A stretch of DNA of 64,000 nt from Symbiodinium kawagutii. Lineage: Eukaryota > Sar > Dinophyceae > Suessiales > Symbiodiniaceae. Each line of letters begins with the position of its first letter. Position 1 is the first letter of the stretch. The translations under genes and the position numbers were made by a program. A model generated the notes under the pieces. It was not told the origin of the DNA. It did no database searches and was given only the letters and a program-made list of their open reading frames with translations. This document shows positions 1 to 13,203 of this stretch, in pieces. The stretch covers positions 39,241 through 103,240 of the forward strand of contig VSDK01009082.1 of the NCBI GenBank assembly GCA_009767595.1, read 5' to 3'.

Positions 1-3000
1 ACAGCGCTGCACGTTCATTGTCTCCGGCTTCCAAGGGCAATGGGGCCTCAAATCATCCACCGCTTCAACAAGACTTGGAAAAACATGGGCTGAACAATCG
101 GACAGTGTGGTTTTCAAGCTCTAGCCCTCGAGGCCCTGCTACAGTTGCCACAGTTTTCAACGGCACTATTGAGATGATGTATCAGCCGAAGAAAGAGGCC
201 ACCCCCTTGGCCAATCATCAAAAAAATACAAAATTTAAACAATAATGCTTGTGGGCCAGCACGGTCACGCATTCAACTAATGATGCTGAATGATTATGGG
301 GGGCCCGCAGGGCCATAAAACCCCACCTAAATCTACAATGATTGGCGGCGTTTTTCAACCCCTGCGTTCTGAGGCGGAAAAAAAACCCTGTTTGAAAATC
401 TTGATCCCAACATGAAATGGGTGGAATTCCAAGCGGCGGTCTTCATATTTATGTCTCCGCGCTGGAATCTGAACTGGTTGAACTAGATTCTTCTTTGTAG
501 TTCGTTGCAATACTTTGCAATACTTTGTCGTGCGTTGTAGTACTTTTGCAAAGGTTGTAATACTTTGTAGTACGTTCTATAATACCTTCTCGTAGCAATA
601 GGTCAGCTGAGCATCCTGGCACAGGTTCTGATGTCGTTCAGATGTCCTTCAGATGTCGTTTCGGCCCCGAGTCAGCTGGCCAAACTAGACAAGTAAGGTA
701 ATTGAAATATAGCTTGCCAATTATTACCAGGATGGACAAAATATAAATATGTCTGTATGGAGAAATATAATCTAAATACAATACATAAACTTATACATAT
801 ATGTCTGGATGTCGTTCAGATGTCGTTTCGGATGTCGTTCAGGATGTCGTTCCCCAACTAAATCAAGCAGTCCTAAAACACCATGAATGTCTGATATAGC
901 TGCGGCGGTGCAGCGAATTCTGAACCAGGGATCCTGCAATACTACTCTCTTATTACCCCCTTTTTTTTCAGCTCATCTGGAGGTTGCCGACATAAAATAG
1001 GCAAGTGAAAGGCATAGGATCGCAAATCGAGCATATCAAACCCGAAGGGGGAAGGCACCAACATTTTGACAATCTGAACAACACAAAGGCTTTACAAGTC
1101 TTGAAGCATCAGTGAAAAGTTCGGAAAAAGATGGAAATAGGTGGACATAGCATGAAATAGCAGGTTCTGAACACTTGGAGGCTCGTCACTGGACACAACA
1201 GTAGGCCACAAAACCTTCCGTTTCTCACTAGCAAACCATGACCAACAGAGTACCCTAATGCTTCAAAGGCCCAGCTTGAGGACGGCTGAGGCATGTGCTC
1301 CGGGAAGCCGCGGGAAGAAGATGGGAAACGAATTGGAAGGACGGCCACGCGGCTACCAGCAGGGACACGACGCCGCTGGTGCGCGGTGCTTTCTGTACAG
1401 CTGAGCAGTGACCCCTAGTGACCCCACGGTTGTGAGGTTTCGAAGTCGGAATCTAACAAAAAGTTATAAACAAATGCGCGTTGTCAAAAACACCTCAGAA
1501 CCTGAGGCTACCAAGGTAGAACGAGAAAATCATGATCAGAGAACCAACCACCTGGGAAACATGTTCAGCAACTTGATCTTCACATCTTCGGAGGCAGCTA
1601 GTTATTAGCAAATGGAAGTTTGGGAAGTTTCGCTCTGGTTGGTGACTTGAGGCATAAAAGGATCCAAATCCGTTGGTGTTCTTTAGCAAAGGGCAGGATT
1701 ACAAGATGGTGTCTAGTTTTCTCTTGAACGCTGCTAGGTAATGTTGACCCCGGATCAATAAACACGGATTATTAATTGAGGGGGTGCCATTTTAAATGGA
1801 TAACAATGACTTTTGGGGGCTATAACATTGAATTGGAAGATTTTCTTGAAGCTCCCTCTAGGTACGATCTATAACGCCGCATAGTAGCATATTGGATAAG
1901 AATTGACCAAGAAGACCATTAAACCACGTTAAACTTTAACGAACGGCTTTGATCATGGACTTGGGAACAATGCCGCGAGTCGCAGATATATCATACCTGA
2001 ATAGCTCGACGCATCTGCTACACCATGGCTGGCAAACACATGTGCCCCGAAATTGTCCACTCTACCCAGCAACACTTTCACTTTCTCACTTTCAGGGTCC
2101 AAAGATGTCAAAAGGAGGGATTGGTATTTTCCTGTCACAAGTTTCTAGTAGCTTGGAAAGAGAAACCCAAATTCAGACTCTTCAAGGCTGGTGGGACGAC
2201 ATCGTCCAAACAAGAGGTCATTGCATCACAGGTCCTTCCCTAGTGCTGTATCCAAGTAGTGTCCCTGGAACTCCCTGGCCATCGAGCCACGGAGGCAGGC
2301 GGCCACTTGAAAAGTTGGGCAGCTCCCGTAGCTGCCGCGACATATTCAGAATTCTTCATTACATATTTGAAAAAATGCTTATATTATCCTTTATTCGATT
2401 GCTTCAGACCCCACAAGCAACAGCCCTTCGGAAGCTGAGGGGAACGCCGTTGAGAATTGTGAAGCTCTACTCTACTGCGGCAAGCAAATCCCTTCATGAT
2501 CGCTTTTCCGTCGAACGCCACCGGAAGTCCACGTGGGTTTGTGCCACGAGAGACCTGCAAGCCATGAACTGCTGGGGAAGCCAACAAGCCCACTAGCATA
2601 GTGGCACAGTGAACATGACAGAATGTGATGGGCATGACACACAGTTGGTATAGTGAACAAGCCAACTAGCACAGAATTTGTCTTTGTTCTTTAAAGTTCA
2701 GGCGTTCTCACGCAATCTCATGCAAACATAATCAAACATGGCACTTGAACACGTTCTCATGTATCTGCATCTGGAAGTGATAAACAAACAAACGAACAAC
2801 TGCAGAACTTGAAATGACAAACCCTTGAACTTAGGCTTAGTCCCAACCGCAAAAGTAGCTTCGTTAGCAAAGGCACAGCCGGCTTCAGCATCTTTGACCA
2901 AGAGCAAAAGGTTCCTCAACGCGGACGAGAAGACTGTCATGTCAGTCATGGACAGCTGTTGTTCTTGGACAATGACATGGTCCAGATGTTGGGAAAGCAA

Positions 3001-3408
3001 CCGTTGTAGTCATCACAATTGGCCCAAAACAAGTCAATAACCAATAACATTCCTCAATCACTCGAAAACATACTGGGGCAAACTCGGTTGAATTGGACCC
3101 CAGCAAGAATTCTTCCTGATAGCGATGGTCTTCTGTGTTGGAAGGTGGTGGTTCCCAGCTGACAAACACTTGGGCCCTAGACTACACTGTCGATGCTCGC
3201 GAGAAGAACGGGTCCAATCATTTCTCATCATCTCAAAAAGCATGCAAGAATGAGGCCAACCACACCGCCCAAGAACAAACGTGCTGCTGTGATCTGTTTG
3301 GGGCTTCCTTCTTACCCTGCAAAGGTTGGCCCTGACTCCAAGCTGGCTGAGATTTCTGTGCCCCTTCCCTGGTGATTTCACTGCCAAGATGCTGAAAAGT
3401 GATCTCAC
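1..3408. other. Non-coding stretch with short degenerate repeats
   Basis: No gene can be supported here. At 497-590 there is a degenerate repeat built on TTGTAGTACTTT-like units, and at 625-665 and 775-860 repeats of CAGATGTCGTT. A GC-rich segment at about 1110-1400 and an open frame at 1949-2596 have frames open on both strands, no consistent codon bias and no recognisable domain, so they are not called. Confidence 0.6.
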
Positions 3409-3548
3409 CCTTGAAGATATGCCACGGATCAGTCCAGCCAGCTTCGCGCTTATGGCTTGCCGCAAAGGGATCATAGAAGGCAGCCCGGATGGCGACGGCT
3501 GGAAATTGGGTCACTCCGAACTCCTTCCTGAGCCGCGATGCGGCCAAC
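3409..3548 (-). CDS. Candidate internal exon, unknown protein
   Basis: An open minus-strand segment of 140 nt is flanked by an AAG acceptor and a GTGAGATC donor. The favoured frame enters after one base and includes LRKEFGVTQFPAVAI and WTDPWHIFKG, with balanced hydrophobic and charged residues unlike the surrounding simple-sequence DNA. A plus-strand frame is open over the same bases, so the strand is not certain. I do not recognise the protein. Confidence 0.35.
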
Positions 3549-5844
3549 CTTCTTTGACAGCCCACAATGATTAAGGTCCGTACTCAGCATCAGCCGTGTT
3601 TGCATAAAGCATGGGCAACAATAAAAAACAAAACATGACAGCATTTTGAGATAGTCAGCAACATCCAGCATCTAGATGTGTTTAACCAATTCAATCCAAC
3701 ATTTCTAAGAACAACGCAACGAACCCAACAAGCACCAAAACCAACCCATCAAAACCAACCCATCAAGCACCCAACCAACTGCGGGCACCTGCGCTTTTTC
3801 CGAGTTTCCGAATCCACTCTCTTGAGGAAGGGCTGAAGGTGGATGCGAATGCCTGCAGCTTAACAGCAAAGCTTGGATTCTCATGGGATGAGGCTCAGCC
3901 AGGCACAGCAACCATTGGGGTCAGCTACTGACAGGGAAATAGATGAACAACTCCCATCGAGGTCCTTCAGGACCAATAGCTATAGGTGTACTTTGGATCT
4001 GGATATTGATCCATTGCCTGAGGAGGTGGAACTTCCCGGCCGCAACCAATGAACAGCTCTGGTTGAAGACGCTTAATGATGAGGACTGACTTCATTGAGG
4101 TTGGGCATAAACTCAGCTCAAATCAGCATTGCCCCATGCATATGCCAATGGCATAGACAAGGCTTTGGCTCGAGTCCCTAGGAAATGTATTCCACTTTTG
4201 GGTACTTTTGGTGGATCTTTGGATGGCTTCTGTTGAACTTTCTTGAAAGTGATTAGCTGGGATGCCTGAAAATACCCCCTGCTTCACCTCACCACCACAA
4301 ATTGTGTGCCTCGCAAACTTGCAGTGATGGAGTTTTCACCCTGGAATTCAAGAGTTACCAAAGCCAACTCAGCTACACAGCCCTGACTCCCAAAGTGAAG
4401 GCATTTGATCATGATGAATGCTTTTCCATCATAAAAAATCCCAACCATCTGAAACAAAAAGACAGCTGACATCAGTTGACTATCAAGCCAGAATGAGCAC
4501 GAGTAACGATGGAGCAAACATGTGCAAACATACTGCACCGCTCGGAAGGACCAGAAATCTGAGTCCGAGGAACCATTCGATATCTTGGCGTGTACTGCTG
4601 CGCCAAGACTGCGACGGATGCCGAACAAACCAACAACTGGGGTGACTGGCTGCACAGGTATCGGTTCAGTTCACTCATCTATTGCTCACAGCAAGATGGG
4701 TCGTTATAGACTACAACCAATCTGAACTGATTGTCTGGATGATATCTATTGGTCTATAGCTGTTCCATTGAAGTTTACAGGTACAAATAGTTAATTATGC
4801 ATTGCCATGGGAGGGTTCGGATATTCAACCACCAAAATGTGCTGCGTGGTTGTGCATGATATTTGTACCGAGTTCATTGGGCGAGCAATTTTAGGCACGT
4901 AGCAGGTGCAATTAAACTTTCAGAAGTCGCAACTCTGGCAGCAAAAGGTCCCCCAAGGGCCCCAACCCTTAAGAATCAGCTCGAAAACATGCTGGAATCC
5001 CTTCGAAGTCTCATACCTGCTGGTGTCAGGTTTGAAGATTTCCTGTTGGTTGCAGCTGGCGAAAGAACTTGGCCGGCCACCTTCGAAGGTATTTCTCCAA
5101 GCAAGTTGAGCCTTCGCCAAATTGACATGGGCATCCTTGGCCGGGGGGTGGTGAAACATATCCTGTCGCATGGTGTTTGGCCTATTCCAACTTCCCCATG
5201 GATCTTCACTATTACATTGTCTCAGTTGTTGGCTATTCTTTGCCATTCTTGTCTAGTATTGGTGGGGCATAGGTAAAATTTTGCCCGCCTTGCAGCGGGC
5301 AAGGACCCTGTGAAGCATGCGAAAAACAAAAGAGAACAGGATAGACAAATAAGTAGCCTTACAAATAGATATTGATATAGACATATCTAGATATAGATCG
5401 AGACAAAAAGTAAACAAATAGATGATGGATAGACAAACAAACCTATAATCTATAGATACATAGCCACATAGCACTTAAACCGCGCAAGACAACAAAAACG
5501 GTGCATGCATGCAAATAGATTACATTGCGATACGTGTATGTGCATGATGGCTGATTGATGACTTACCATGACTGATCTAACAGGTGCATCCACAAAATTC
5601 GTGCCATCGACTCATCACACCAAGGCTCCGGATCGGGCAGCATCACCAGCAACCCTGCACCGTACTGTGCTTGGTACCATCCATAGGACTGCTCCTGGGC
5701 TCAGGTTGCCCAGAAGGGAACCACAAATGTGGAGTATAAGTTTCACCTTCCCTCACTGGGTTCCAGAACTGCAGTAAGAGGGTTGCTGGGCCAAAACAGG
5801 CATTCAAATAATCATGCAGTTCAACCATGAAGACATCCACCACT
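3549..5844. other. Non-coding stretch
   Basis: Low-complexity DNA rich in AACCAACCCATC-type runs (3715-3780) and degenerate ATAGATA-type sequence (about 5340-5465). Short open frames occur at 4284-4725 and 4863-5276, but they overlap on both strands and show no domain or clear splice boundary. No gene is called. Confidence 0.55.
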
Positions 5845-5982
5845 GAGTCCCTGGGCGATCAACCTCCGCATGATGTCGTTACGGACGCCAGGGGCGACAC
5901 CACGGTTCACCACCCCGCGTCCCTGGCAGCGGCTTTGGTAACGCTGTCGTGACACCAACTGGTCTTCGGGTTGGGCCAACAC
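5845..5982 (-). CDS. Candidate internal exon, unknown protein
   Basis: A 138-nt minus-strand segment opens after a CACCCCAG acceptor and ends before GTGGTGGATG. Read in phase 0 it has strongly G/C-ended codons and encodes a basic polar peptide containing RQRYQSRCQGRG and NDIMRRLIAQG. I see no known motif. It is called from codon character and boundaries only. Confidence 0.38.
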
Positions 5983-6281
5983 CTGGGGTGATGAATCCAT
6001 GACCTATGGCTGATTATGGTTATCATTGCTGACTGGACCAATTGGTGAAACAAATGGACCAACTGCTTGATTCTGGTGGTGAGATCTATCTATTGTAATT
6101 GTAGGTAGTATTCTGAATGCTGATTAATAGTCTTCATAATGGTAGATAATGGCAACAGCTGTAGTGAGTAATGCTTCACCCCGTTGTCATGGGCCAAGAT
6201 GAGTGCACAAGTCCACAAGCAACCCCTGGTTGGCGTCGGCCTCGCATATATACACATATTTAAATACATATAAATACATAT

Positions 6282-6371
<90 letters not shown>
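6282..6371. repeat. (ATC)30 trinucleotide microsatellite
   Basis: Thirty uninterrupted ATC units (90 bp). Read on the plus strand in the frame of the downstream candidate exon it would encode a run of about 30 histidines followed by a Gln/Pro/His stretch. Other frames give poly-Asp or poly-Met. Whether it is exonic is unknown; no ATG opens the poly-His frame. A pure array this long is expected to vary in length between individuals. Confidence 0.97.
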
Positions 6372-6372
<1 letters not shown>

Positions 6373-6389
6373 ACAACCAGCACAACCAC

Positions 6390-6668
6390 CACAGCAGCAC
6401 CAACAAATCTGCAAAGTTTGTTGCTGGCCGAGAGAGCCATCGCGGCTTGCGGTCGTTGTTTTGCCACGGGCTGTGCCGAGGCTCGTTCAAGTGGCCGAAC
6501 CGAGGCAAGATGTTTCTCGCAATGATGCGGTAGAGTTGGCCACTGAAATCATCCAGAGCACTTCCATTGGCCTTGAAAATGGTCCTGAGAAGCGTCGCAT
6601 AGCACAACATGCACAGTCCATGGTAGAGGAACTCACCAAAGGGAAAATCATGGAACTCTCCATGTCAG
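6390..6668 (+). CDS. Candidate exon, unknown alpha-helical protein
   Basis: The plus-strand frame stays open from the ATC repeat through 6668 and then meets a canonical donor (TCAG/GTAGAG). From about 6470 it reads as ordinary protein, with segments such as DAVELATEIIQSTSIG and QHAQSMVEELTKGK that look amphipathic and helical. The 5' boundary is uncertain; possible acceptors lie at a CCACAG near 6390 and a GCCGAG near 6480. If the upstream repeat is translated, the protein would carry a poly-His and Gln-rich N-terminal section. No family recognised. Confidence 0.45.
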
Positions 6669-8318
6669 GTAGAGAGAGGGTCTGGGGGCACTGCAGGCAT
6701 TCTTGGGGAGGCGGTGGCGCGGGTGGCTTCAAGCCACGGGGGGAACGCCTAGCCAAAAAATGGTTCAATTCACTTGGGTGCCGGGGTAGCACCAGCATCC
6801 ACCAGTTTTCTACCCAAATTGGACGGTCCACTTTCCCATCAGCTCGCAGAGACATCGTATGTTCTTCCATGGCCCTGGACTCTTGCAAAGTCCCCAGAAT
6901 CAACCATAGTGGTTAGGGCACTCCTGTTGGCTTCTGGCCTCGCTCCACCGTATTCTTCCGGCCCTTTAAAAGGCCAGTCCTGGGTACCCAACTGGCTCCT
7001 GGCCTCGCTCCCAACAAACAACCAAACTCAGCAGCAAGTGGCACAGGATGTTCATAGGGATGCGTGATCTCAACCCATTCGAGCTCACCAGGTGCAGGAT
7101 GATGGACTTGCTTCCATGACCTCGCGGACAGATCAGCTGAACATAGGTACAACAGGTGATTCACCATCAAACATGGTGGGTTGCTAAATGTTGTTAATAT
7201 GGAAGTACCCCTTTAATCCCCTTGATATCACTTAATTAACCACAATCATTCATGCATTTCTGACATGGTTATTCAATGATATTCATGTGTTCCTTAACAA
7301 ATGATTTGTGCAAGGGCGTCATTGCAAGGGACCGCCTCCATACAGTTGTTTTCCGACCATTTGTTGAAGCTTTACCCACAGGTTAGCCACGCGTTTGTGA
7401 GTAGCACCCAGCAAGCTTGACTTCCATGATGCAAAATTCCAACGAATCATTCCCTCTCGCGTCTCTCACATTATAAAGGGTGACGAGTGGTTTTCAGATC
7501 AAGGTACTTTAATGGTCACAGCAATCTCCGAGTGGCCAGTGAAAAACCGTACCCAGCAAAATAGTAACCCAAGATCCGAAATGCATATGACCATTGCGGG
7601 CCTCAAACTATCAACCACCACCACGTCTAATTTGACAAGAATTGCTGCTGGTGATTTCTCAACTAATGCTGGATCCGGTATCCGGTATTCCGGTGTTGCT
7701 GGAAGTCGAGATGCCATAGTGCACTGGGAGCAAACTGCGTCGTAACCTTGGCGAAACTTTTCCACATACCTTAGCTGAGTTGGTCAGCGCGGGAAGGCGA
7801 ATGCTCTGACAAACCCAAGCTGGGATCTACAGGAACTTGGATGCCGCACACTGAACACACATCTGGATGTGTGATCATGTATGGACATCTAAAATGGATA
7901 TCTACTGCTGCACATGGAAATGGCACGTGGCTGAGCGAAAAGGACTGATGTTTTAACGACCCCGAATCACGATTCCCGTGCTGCTTGCGGGACTGACATC
8001 TCTGAGCCCTCTCCGGTTAGTGGGGGTATAGTTCCTATATTGGCCATGCACTGCCGCCTGCTGCAAAGAGTCAGCCGATTCACTAGCAGGGCTTTTGGGG
8101 TATATCACATTGTTGGTAGATGATGCCATCATTTCCAAATCTAAAAATATCCTAAAGGTATAAAATATTCATGGGATAGTGCATGCTGATGTATTTTCGT
8201 GCAACTGAAATTGCCTTTCCTTCAGTCAACAAAAGCCAAAGCATCAGAACAGTGCATATTGGTGTAAAGCCTTGGTTTGAGATGAGTGCATGAATGCCCA
8301 CAAGTTTTTTGATGTCAG
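6669..8318. other. Non-coding stretch
   Basis: No supported gene. A short GC-rich patch at 6925-7015 contains the phrase CTGGCCTCGCTCC twice, about 75 bp apart. Further on is AACCA/TGGTT-rich low-complexity DNA. A short frame at 7512-7745 is open on both strands and is not called. Confidence 0.5.
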
Positions 8319-8600
8319 GTGCATGGTTCTGGCTCCTGCCAAGAAGCATGGCGAGTATAAGGTGATTCGAGGGATGATGCCTGTGACCAGCGAATCGAAG
8401 TTCCCTCTGGGAGCCCGCTGCAGATTCCTGGGAATCCTGAGTCTCCAAGCTGTCATGCGGAACCTGTGTAGGGAGTGAAGCCTGCCCCTAGTGGCGCTGC
8501 CTGGGGCCACCATCGACCGGCTTCCTACTTGGGCTGCAGCCTCTGATGGGGGCTACCTCTTGGCTACCCAGGATTGCCGACGACTGGTTGGTGGTTTCAA
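8319..8600 (+). CDS. Candidate coding segment with one in-frame TGA
   Basis: After a pyrimidine-rich acceptor (TTTTTTGATGTCAG) the plus strand reads as protein: KKHGEYKVIRGMMPVTSESK, then ARCRFLGILSLQAVMRNLC. A TGA at 8476-8478 interrupts it, and the same frame resumes with LVALPGATIDRLPTW and GGYLLATQDCRRL up to a GTTGGTGG donor near 8602. A 24-nt GTAGGG...CCCTAG segment (8468-8491) contains the TGA, and dropping it keeps the frame. It may be a pseudogene, two exons, or a frame misjudged by eye. Function unknown. Confidence 0.35.
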
Positions 8601-9540
8601 AATGGTTCACCCTTTCCTACACTATTTGAACAGGACAAACCGCTTGAGACTAGAACCACACTTCAAAAACAACTAGTCTCTCCTCAAGCAAACAGACTGC
8701 TTGAGTCGGCGGACCGATCGTTTGAGTACTGAGTGCTGAGGTTCACAGTCGCTTGAGCGAAAAGTGATCGGCTAATGACTCATTAACCTACACATCATAT
8801 ACACCGGTATACCTATGAATGAGTAACCGCTGCTACGAGGCTCCGCCGTCACATAATTAGCTTGTATCCTTTGTGATGTCTATGCCAACCGGACGCTTAG
8901 TAGCCAAGTTTCTCAGTGGTGCAGTGTTTGGGCACGGAGGGTTGCACAACTTTCACGGCCTCTGGTCCTGCACAAAAGCAGGAAAGGGATGGCACTACAA
9001 AAACACAAACTGCAGCGAAATTTGTGCAGAGTCACGCGCCTGGCGCAATAACGAAAGAAGATCCAACCATTCATAAAAGCCACTACCATTTGCAAAACCA
9101 TGAGCATAATCAACGTGGATAGGTTCTGGAGCTTGTATATTTCATGCAACGATGAAATCCGATCATGGAATCAGAAACCCAAGTCTCAGTTAGTAACTAT
9201 TATCTATTCATGTTGACCGATCTGAACAAAACAAGCTGGAACAAAAGGAGCTTCCCGGGCGATTATTTTCAGGGCTGGGCTATGGTTGCTTCAGTCCTGT
9301 TGGTGTCGGCTCCAGAATTCCTAGAACCTCGTAAGTCACCTTGGCCTGGGTCCACGGCGGTGCTGGTGGTGGTGGCGCTTAACTGGTATGACCACCCTGG
9401 AGCAGAAATTCCATGCAGCTCATCTTAGACTTGTACGGATTATTCCATCTACTTCACCATGGTTAGTTCCATCTATCTATCTTTCTATCTCTTATAATTT
9501 GTAATTAATCATAGTCACGTGTTCTTAAGCTCAAAAAAAC
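8601..9540. other. Non-coding stretch
   Basis: Nothing supportable. The sequence at 8680-8765 repeats short TTGAG/CTCAA words and includes GCTTGAGCGAAAA. Short frames at 8873-9149 and 9165-9428 lack splice context or recognisable motifs. Confidence 0.5.
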
Positions 9541-9699
9541 TGTGGCTTCAAGGCGAGGCGTTTTCACAGCTTCCGAGGCTGGCGCTGCGTAAATCAGCCA
9601 CAAAGCTCCGACAAGCGCGAGCATCGCAAGTGGCTTGGCGAGGCTAAAAGATCTGCCAGTGCCTGGGCAATGGCGGCCGTAGGTCCATCTGGGAGACAT
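9541..9699 (-). CDS. Candidate first exon with a membrane helix
   Basis: An ATG at 9699-9697 opens 53 codons that end in phase 0 at a GT donor (CCACA/GTTTTTTTG). The peptide has a polar, basic N-terminus followed by a strongly hydrophobic stretch, residues 23-40 (PLAMLALVGALWLIYAAP), consistent with a signal anchor or signal peptide, and then a polar tail. This suggests the 5' exon of a membrane or secreted protein. The rest of the gene is not identified. Confidence 0.38.
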
Positions 9700-12600
9700 G
9701 CTGTGCGATAGAACTAGCAAAGTAGGTACTGTACAAGGTGGGGCTCCCAAACGTAAGCTAAGCTGGGTTGTAACTTGTAACTAGGGAAAATACAATCTTT
9801 GGTAGAACCATATTAGCCAACTTGGCTATCTTAGGGGCCCCGGCCCCTTGTAAATCACCAGCTCAAAATCGCGTGGAAACCTCATGGCGGTCAAATTACG
9901 ATGATATATGCTTGTCACAATGATTTGGAATGGAGGTACTGTCAGCTCCAAGAGGACATGGCTCCATGCGAATGCAAGGCCTTTGTGTGTTCATGTTCTG
10001 TCGCATTGCAAAACTGTTCTGTGTCCTTGCAAGCTGACTTGTCAAATTAGGACACTTGCCGCGAAAACTACAAATGCTGGTGAATCTCTTGCCAGGCCTT
10101 GTAAATGGCATATGCTGCGGTATATTCTGAACTTCAAAGGTGTGCAAACTAAGGTTGTGCTTTCAACATGCATCCTCAGTAGCACAGAACATCACTATTT
10201 AGCCATGCTGATTGCGACTCTGGCTTGTTTGGCGCCCCAGTAAATCCTACGCCAAATTGGAGATACTATAATAAGTCACCACACTCTGGCAATCTACCAT
10301 GGCAATAGATGCTCCGCCATGCAAGTAGATTACTTACCTATTGGGAATGGTGATTTTCCGTTGCTGTGAGTGTAACGATCCTGCATGCATAAATGTTAGC
10401 CGGCAGAATGATATGACCAGCAAACTGGCAATCATCAATCATTACAATTCAATAGAACATGCCTTCACCTGTATTCCCGAGCCAATCATTAAATCTTAAT
10501 TGTTATATGATGCCATTCCAATGCAAAGCAATCAACCACGAATAATTTGCCAAAACTGTCGATTTGCCCCATCGCAACGATTAATTTATCGGTTGGTGGC
10601 GAGTTTTCACCAAGCATTCTTATTTCTACGAATTGTTATCAAATCATCTCATCCACAATTGCTTGCTACAGTACGACCATGACTTGCCAATACTTGCCAC
10701 TATTTGCCATGATTACGCATTATCAAAACATATCAAAACCATTTTCACAACGGTTGGACCCCAACAACACGGATGATTTCAGTGGTGGATGCCATCCCTT
10801 CCCACCGTCCCAGTGCGTCGAGCTTCCAACATCTTTGAGCACCTCCTCACCGCATCAAATGGAGTAATTCGGAGACGCAACAGTTGGGCACGCTTGATGG
10901 CTCCATAATTATCGTGGTCCAAGAGCGATTGATGAATGGAGAATTAGTACTGGTTGATGGTTGAGGGTTCATATTGCTCTCAAGTGCGAAAACAATGGTA
11001 ATGTACTGGTTCAGCAAAAGCTAATAATTGTATACTTAGCTAATCAGCTGAAAATACTTGGCACCGCCTAGTTAATGCAAGGGCTTTCCTGTGTTTCAAT
11101 GCGCTGTAAAGTCTAGCCCATCAAACAAGTCCACCCAAATCCTTTCTTTCCACCCACCTGTTGAAACTTGCCTATGCCATCCTATACCCATGTTCAGTCA
11201 TGCCACATCGATAAATGACAAAAGTGAATGACAACCGTGGTGCGCAAATATCACCTGTTGGAGGAAAAAAACTACTTCTACTAGCTATATACTCTGTCTC
11301 CCTGGAGAAACACATCTGGAATTTGTTGGGTGTACCATTCTTAGGCGATAGTGTTGCTGACCAGAAATCTCACTCAGCCATACCAGTAGCAAGCAATCAT
11401 CAACTTAGGCCGTGCAACGGGGCTCCTCGTCCCACTTCTGGTTCGTCTTCGACGTCTTTGGGACTCGTGCCGCTCGAGGCCTCAACATCGCAGCCACTCA
11501 GCCAAGCAGGACCTCTGAATATCGGTGAACATTGGATTCCGCATTTTAGATCTTCAGGTTGTTGGTGAATATTGGTGAAACATCCAGCGAAGCAACATTG
11601 TTATGGGTGAGGATGTGAAGTTTGGTAAGCATTGGCTGCTGGGTGGCCTGACATCAACCAGCAAAGTAATAATTGGATCAAACGGTTAAGAAGCACTGCA
11701 TCTTAACCACCACCAACTCAGTAAGAAGCACCATGCTGGAACCAAATCTGGAACCAAATCGCCAGTTCACGCCGCATACAAAGCTAAGCTGGTTAGTGGT
11801 TCTAACCCATGCCCAAACAGTGCAAGCGAATCAATCAATCATCACAAAGTCAATGGGGAAAAAAACAATGCCAATCAAACCACCAGCTATACCTAGCAGT
11901 TGATTTGACCGTAAGCTGTTGGTCGCTGTCCCCTTTGAATAATACCAAAATCCTATATACAAAATCCCCATCAAAACAATGTCAATCAAACTGCCAGTCA
12001 CGGCTTCCAAGGTGCACTGTCACATGTCGACCCCGAGTATTTCCGGAGTTTCCCTTCTTGGCCACCTGAAACATAGCGCGCGGTCGGGCGCACTGCGTGC
12101 GGGATGCCAAGCTCGGTTGGGATGCGACACGTACCCAATGAACTCATGATCAAACAGGCAAAGTTCTTGAAAATTAAAATCTATATGAACCATTTCTATC
12201 CATTTCTGCTTGCGGTTGTGGACAGTATGTTTTCTCAAATGTCCAATCAGTAAAAAAGGACACCTCCAAAGCAGGTACAGCCTTCGAATTTCCACGGGTT
12301 GAACGCACCGCAGTTCATAGTTCAAACTGTCAAAGTTTGTCAGACACATTATACACATAATGAGGCGTTACGACACAACTACATGCAATTACCGTCCTCT
12401 GGGCTGAATGATGCAATTTCATGAAAGAGATGATCCTACCATGCAAATTGATCCAATTGATTCCTTCAAGTCTCCTGGTGTGCCTCAATGCTGGTGGCTA
12501 CCTATCGGATCAAGTCCCAAAATGCAAAATGGTAATATTGGTAATTGTCATATTCTATATCGGTCTGCCGTTGGAATTTTTGAATGCCCCTTTTGAATAT

Positions 12601-13203
12601 CATTACCTAAGGCAACAACAACCTGTCGTAATTATCACACGCCCTCATCCATCGTGGCATGTGCTCTATTTTCCCACGCAATCTTTTCAAAGCCATTTCG
12701 GGAACTTGCGCATCATTCACCACCATTGCTCATCATTACAGTAACTGCCATTGGGCACCATCAACCACTGTTAACGACCAAAACCTCTGTCAATCATCTC
12801 TCTCACCCTCTTCATAGCTGCCAAACATTATCAACCATGAATTATTGACAACCGTGCATTCATGGCCAAGATTAACCATCGCTAAGCACTGGTAACCATT
12901 CATCATCAATGAATCAATTGATTCATTCTTAGCCCGGACTCCGGCCCTAAAGCACTTTTTTTCGTCGTTAATGATTCACTTAAAATAATCTATGCATTCT
13001 TAGCCATAATGCATTCTTAGCCAAGATTAGTCATACGTAGTCATATTTAAGCACTGGCAATCATTGATAACTCATTCTATAGACAAGTCTCCATAGTTAT
13101 CCATTCTTAGCCAAGATAAAGCATCACATAGCATCATGAATCATCCATAACCACTGCTTCGAACCATCATCAAACCACCCAATTCCACCAAAATTCCACC
13201 AAA
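9700..13203. other. Long non-coding stretch
   Basis: AT-rich, low-complexity DNA dominated by AACCATT/CATCAACC words. Open frames at 9908-10243, 10547-10867, 11215-11568, 12020-12358 and 12421-12744 have A/T-rich third positions or are open on both strands, with no recognisable domain. No gene is called. Confidence 0.5.

Noticed and set aside
1949..2596. 215-codon plus-strand frame
   Set aside because: Uneven composition, frames open on the opposite strand, no splice signals or domain.
6090..6610. Long minus-strand frames of poly-Asp and poly-Met
   Set aside because: They are the (ATC)30 microsatellite read in other frames.
8748..8763. GCTTGAGCGAAAA as another spliced-leader relict
   Set aside because: One mismatch within the 12-base core and set among similar TTGAG words, so chance is likely.
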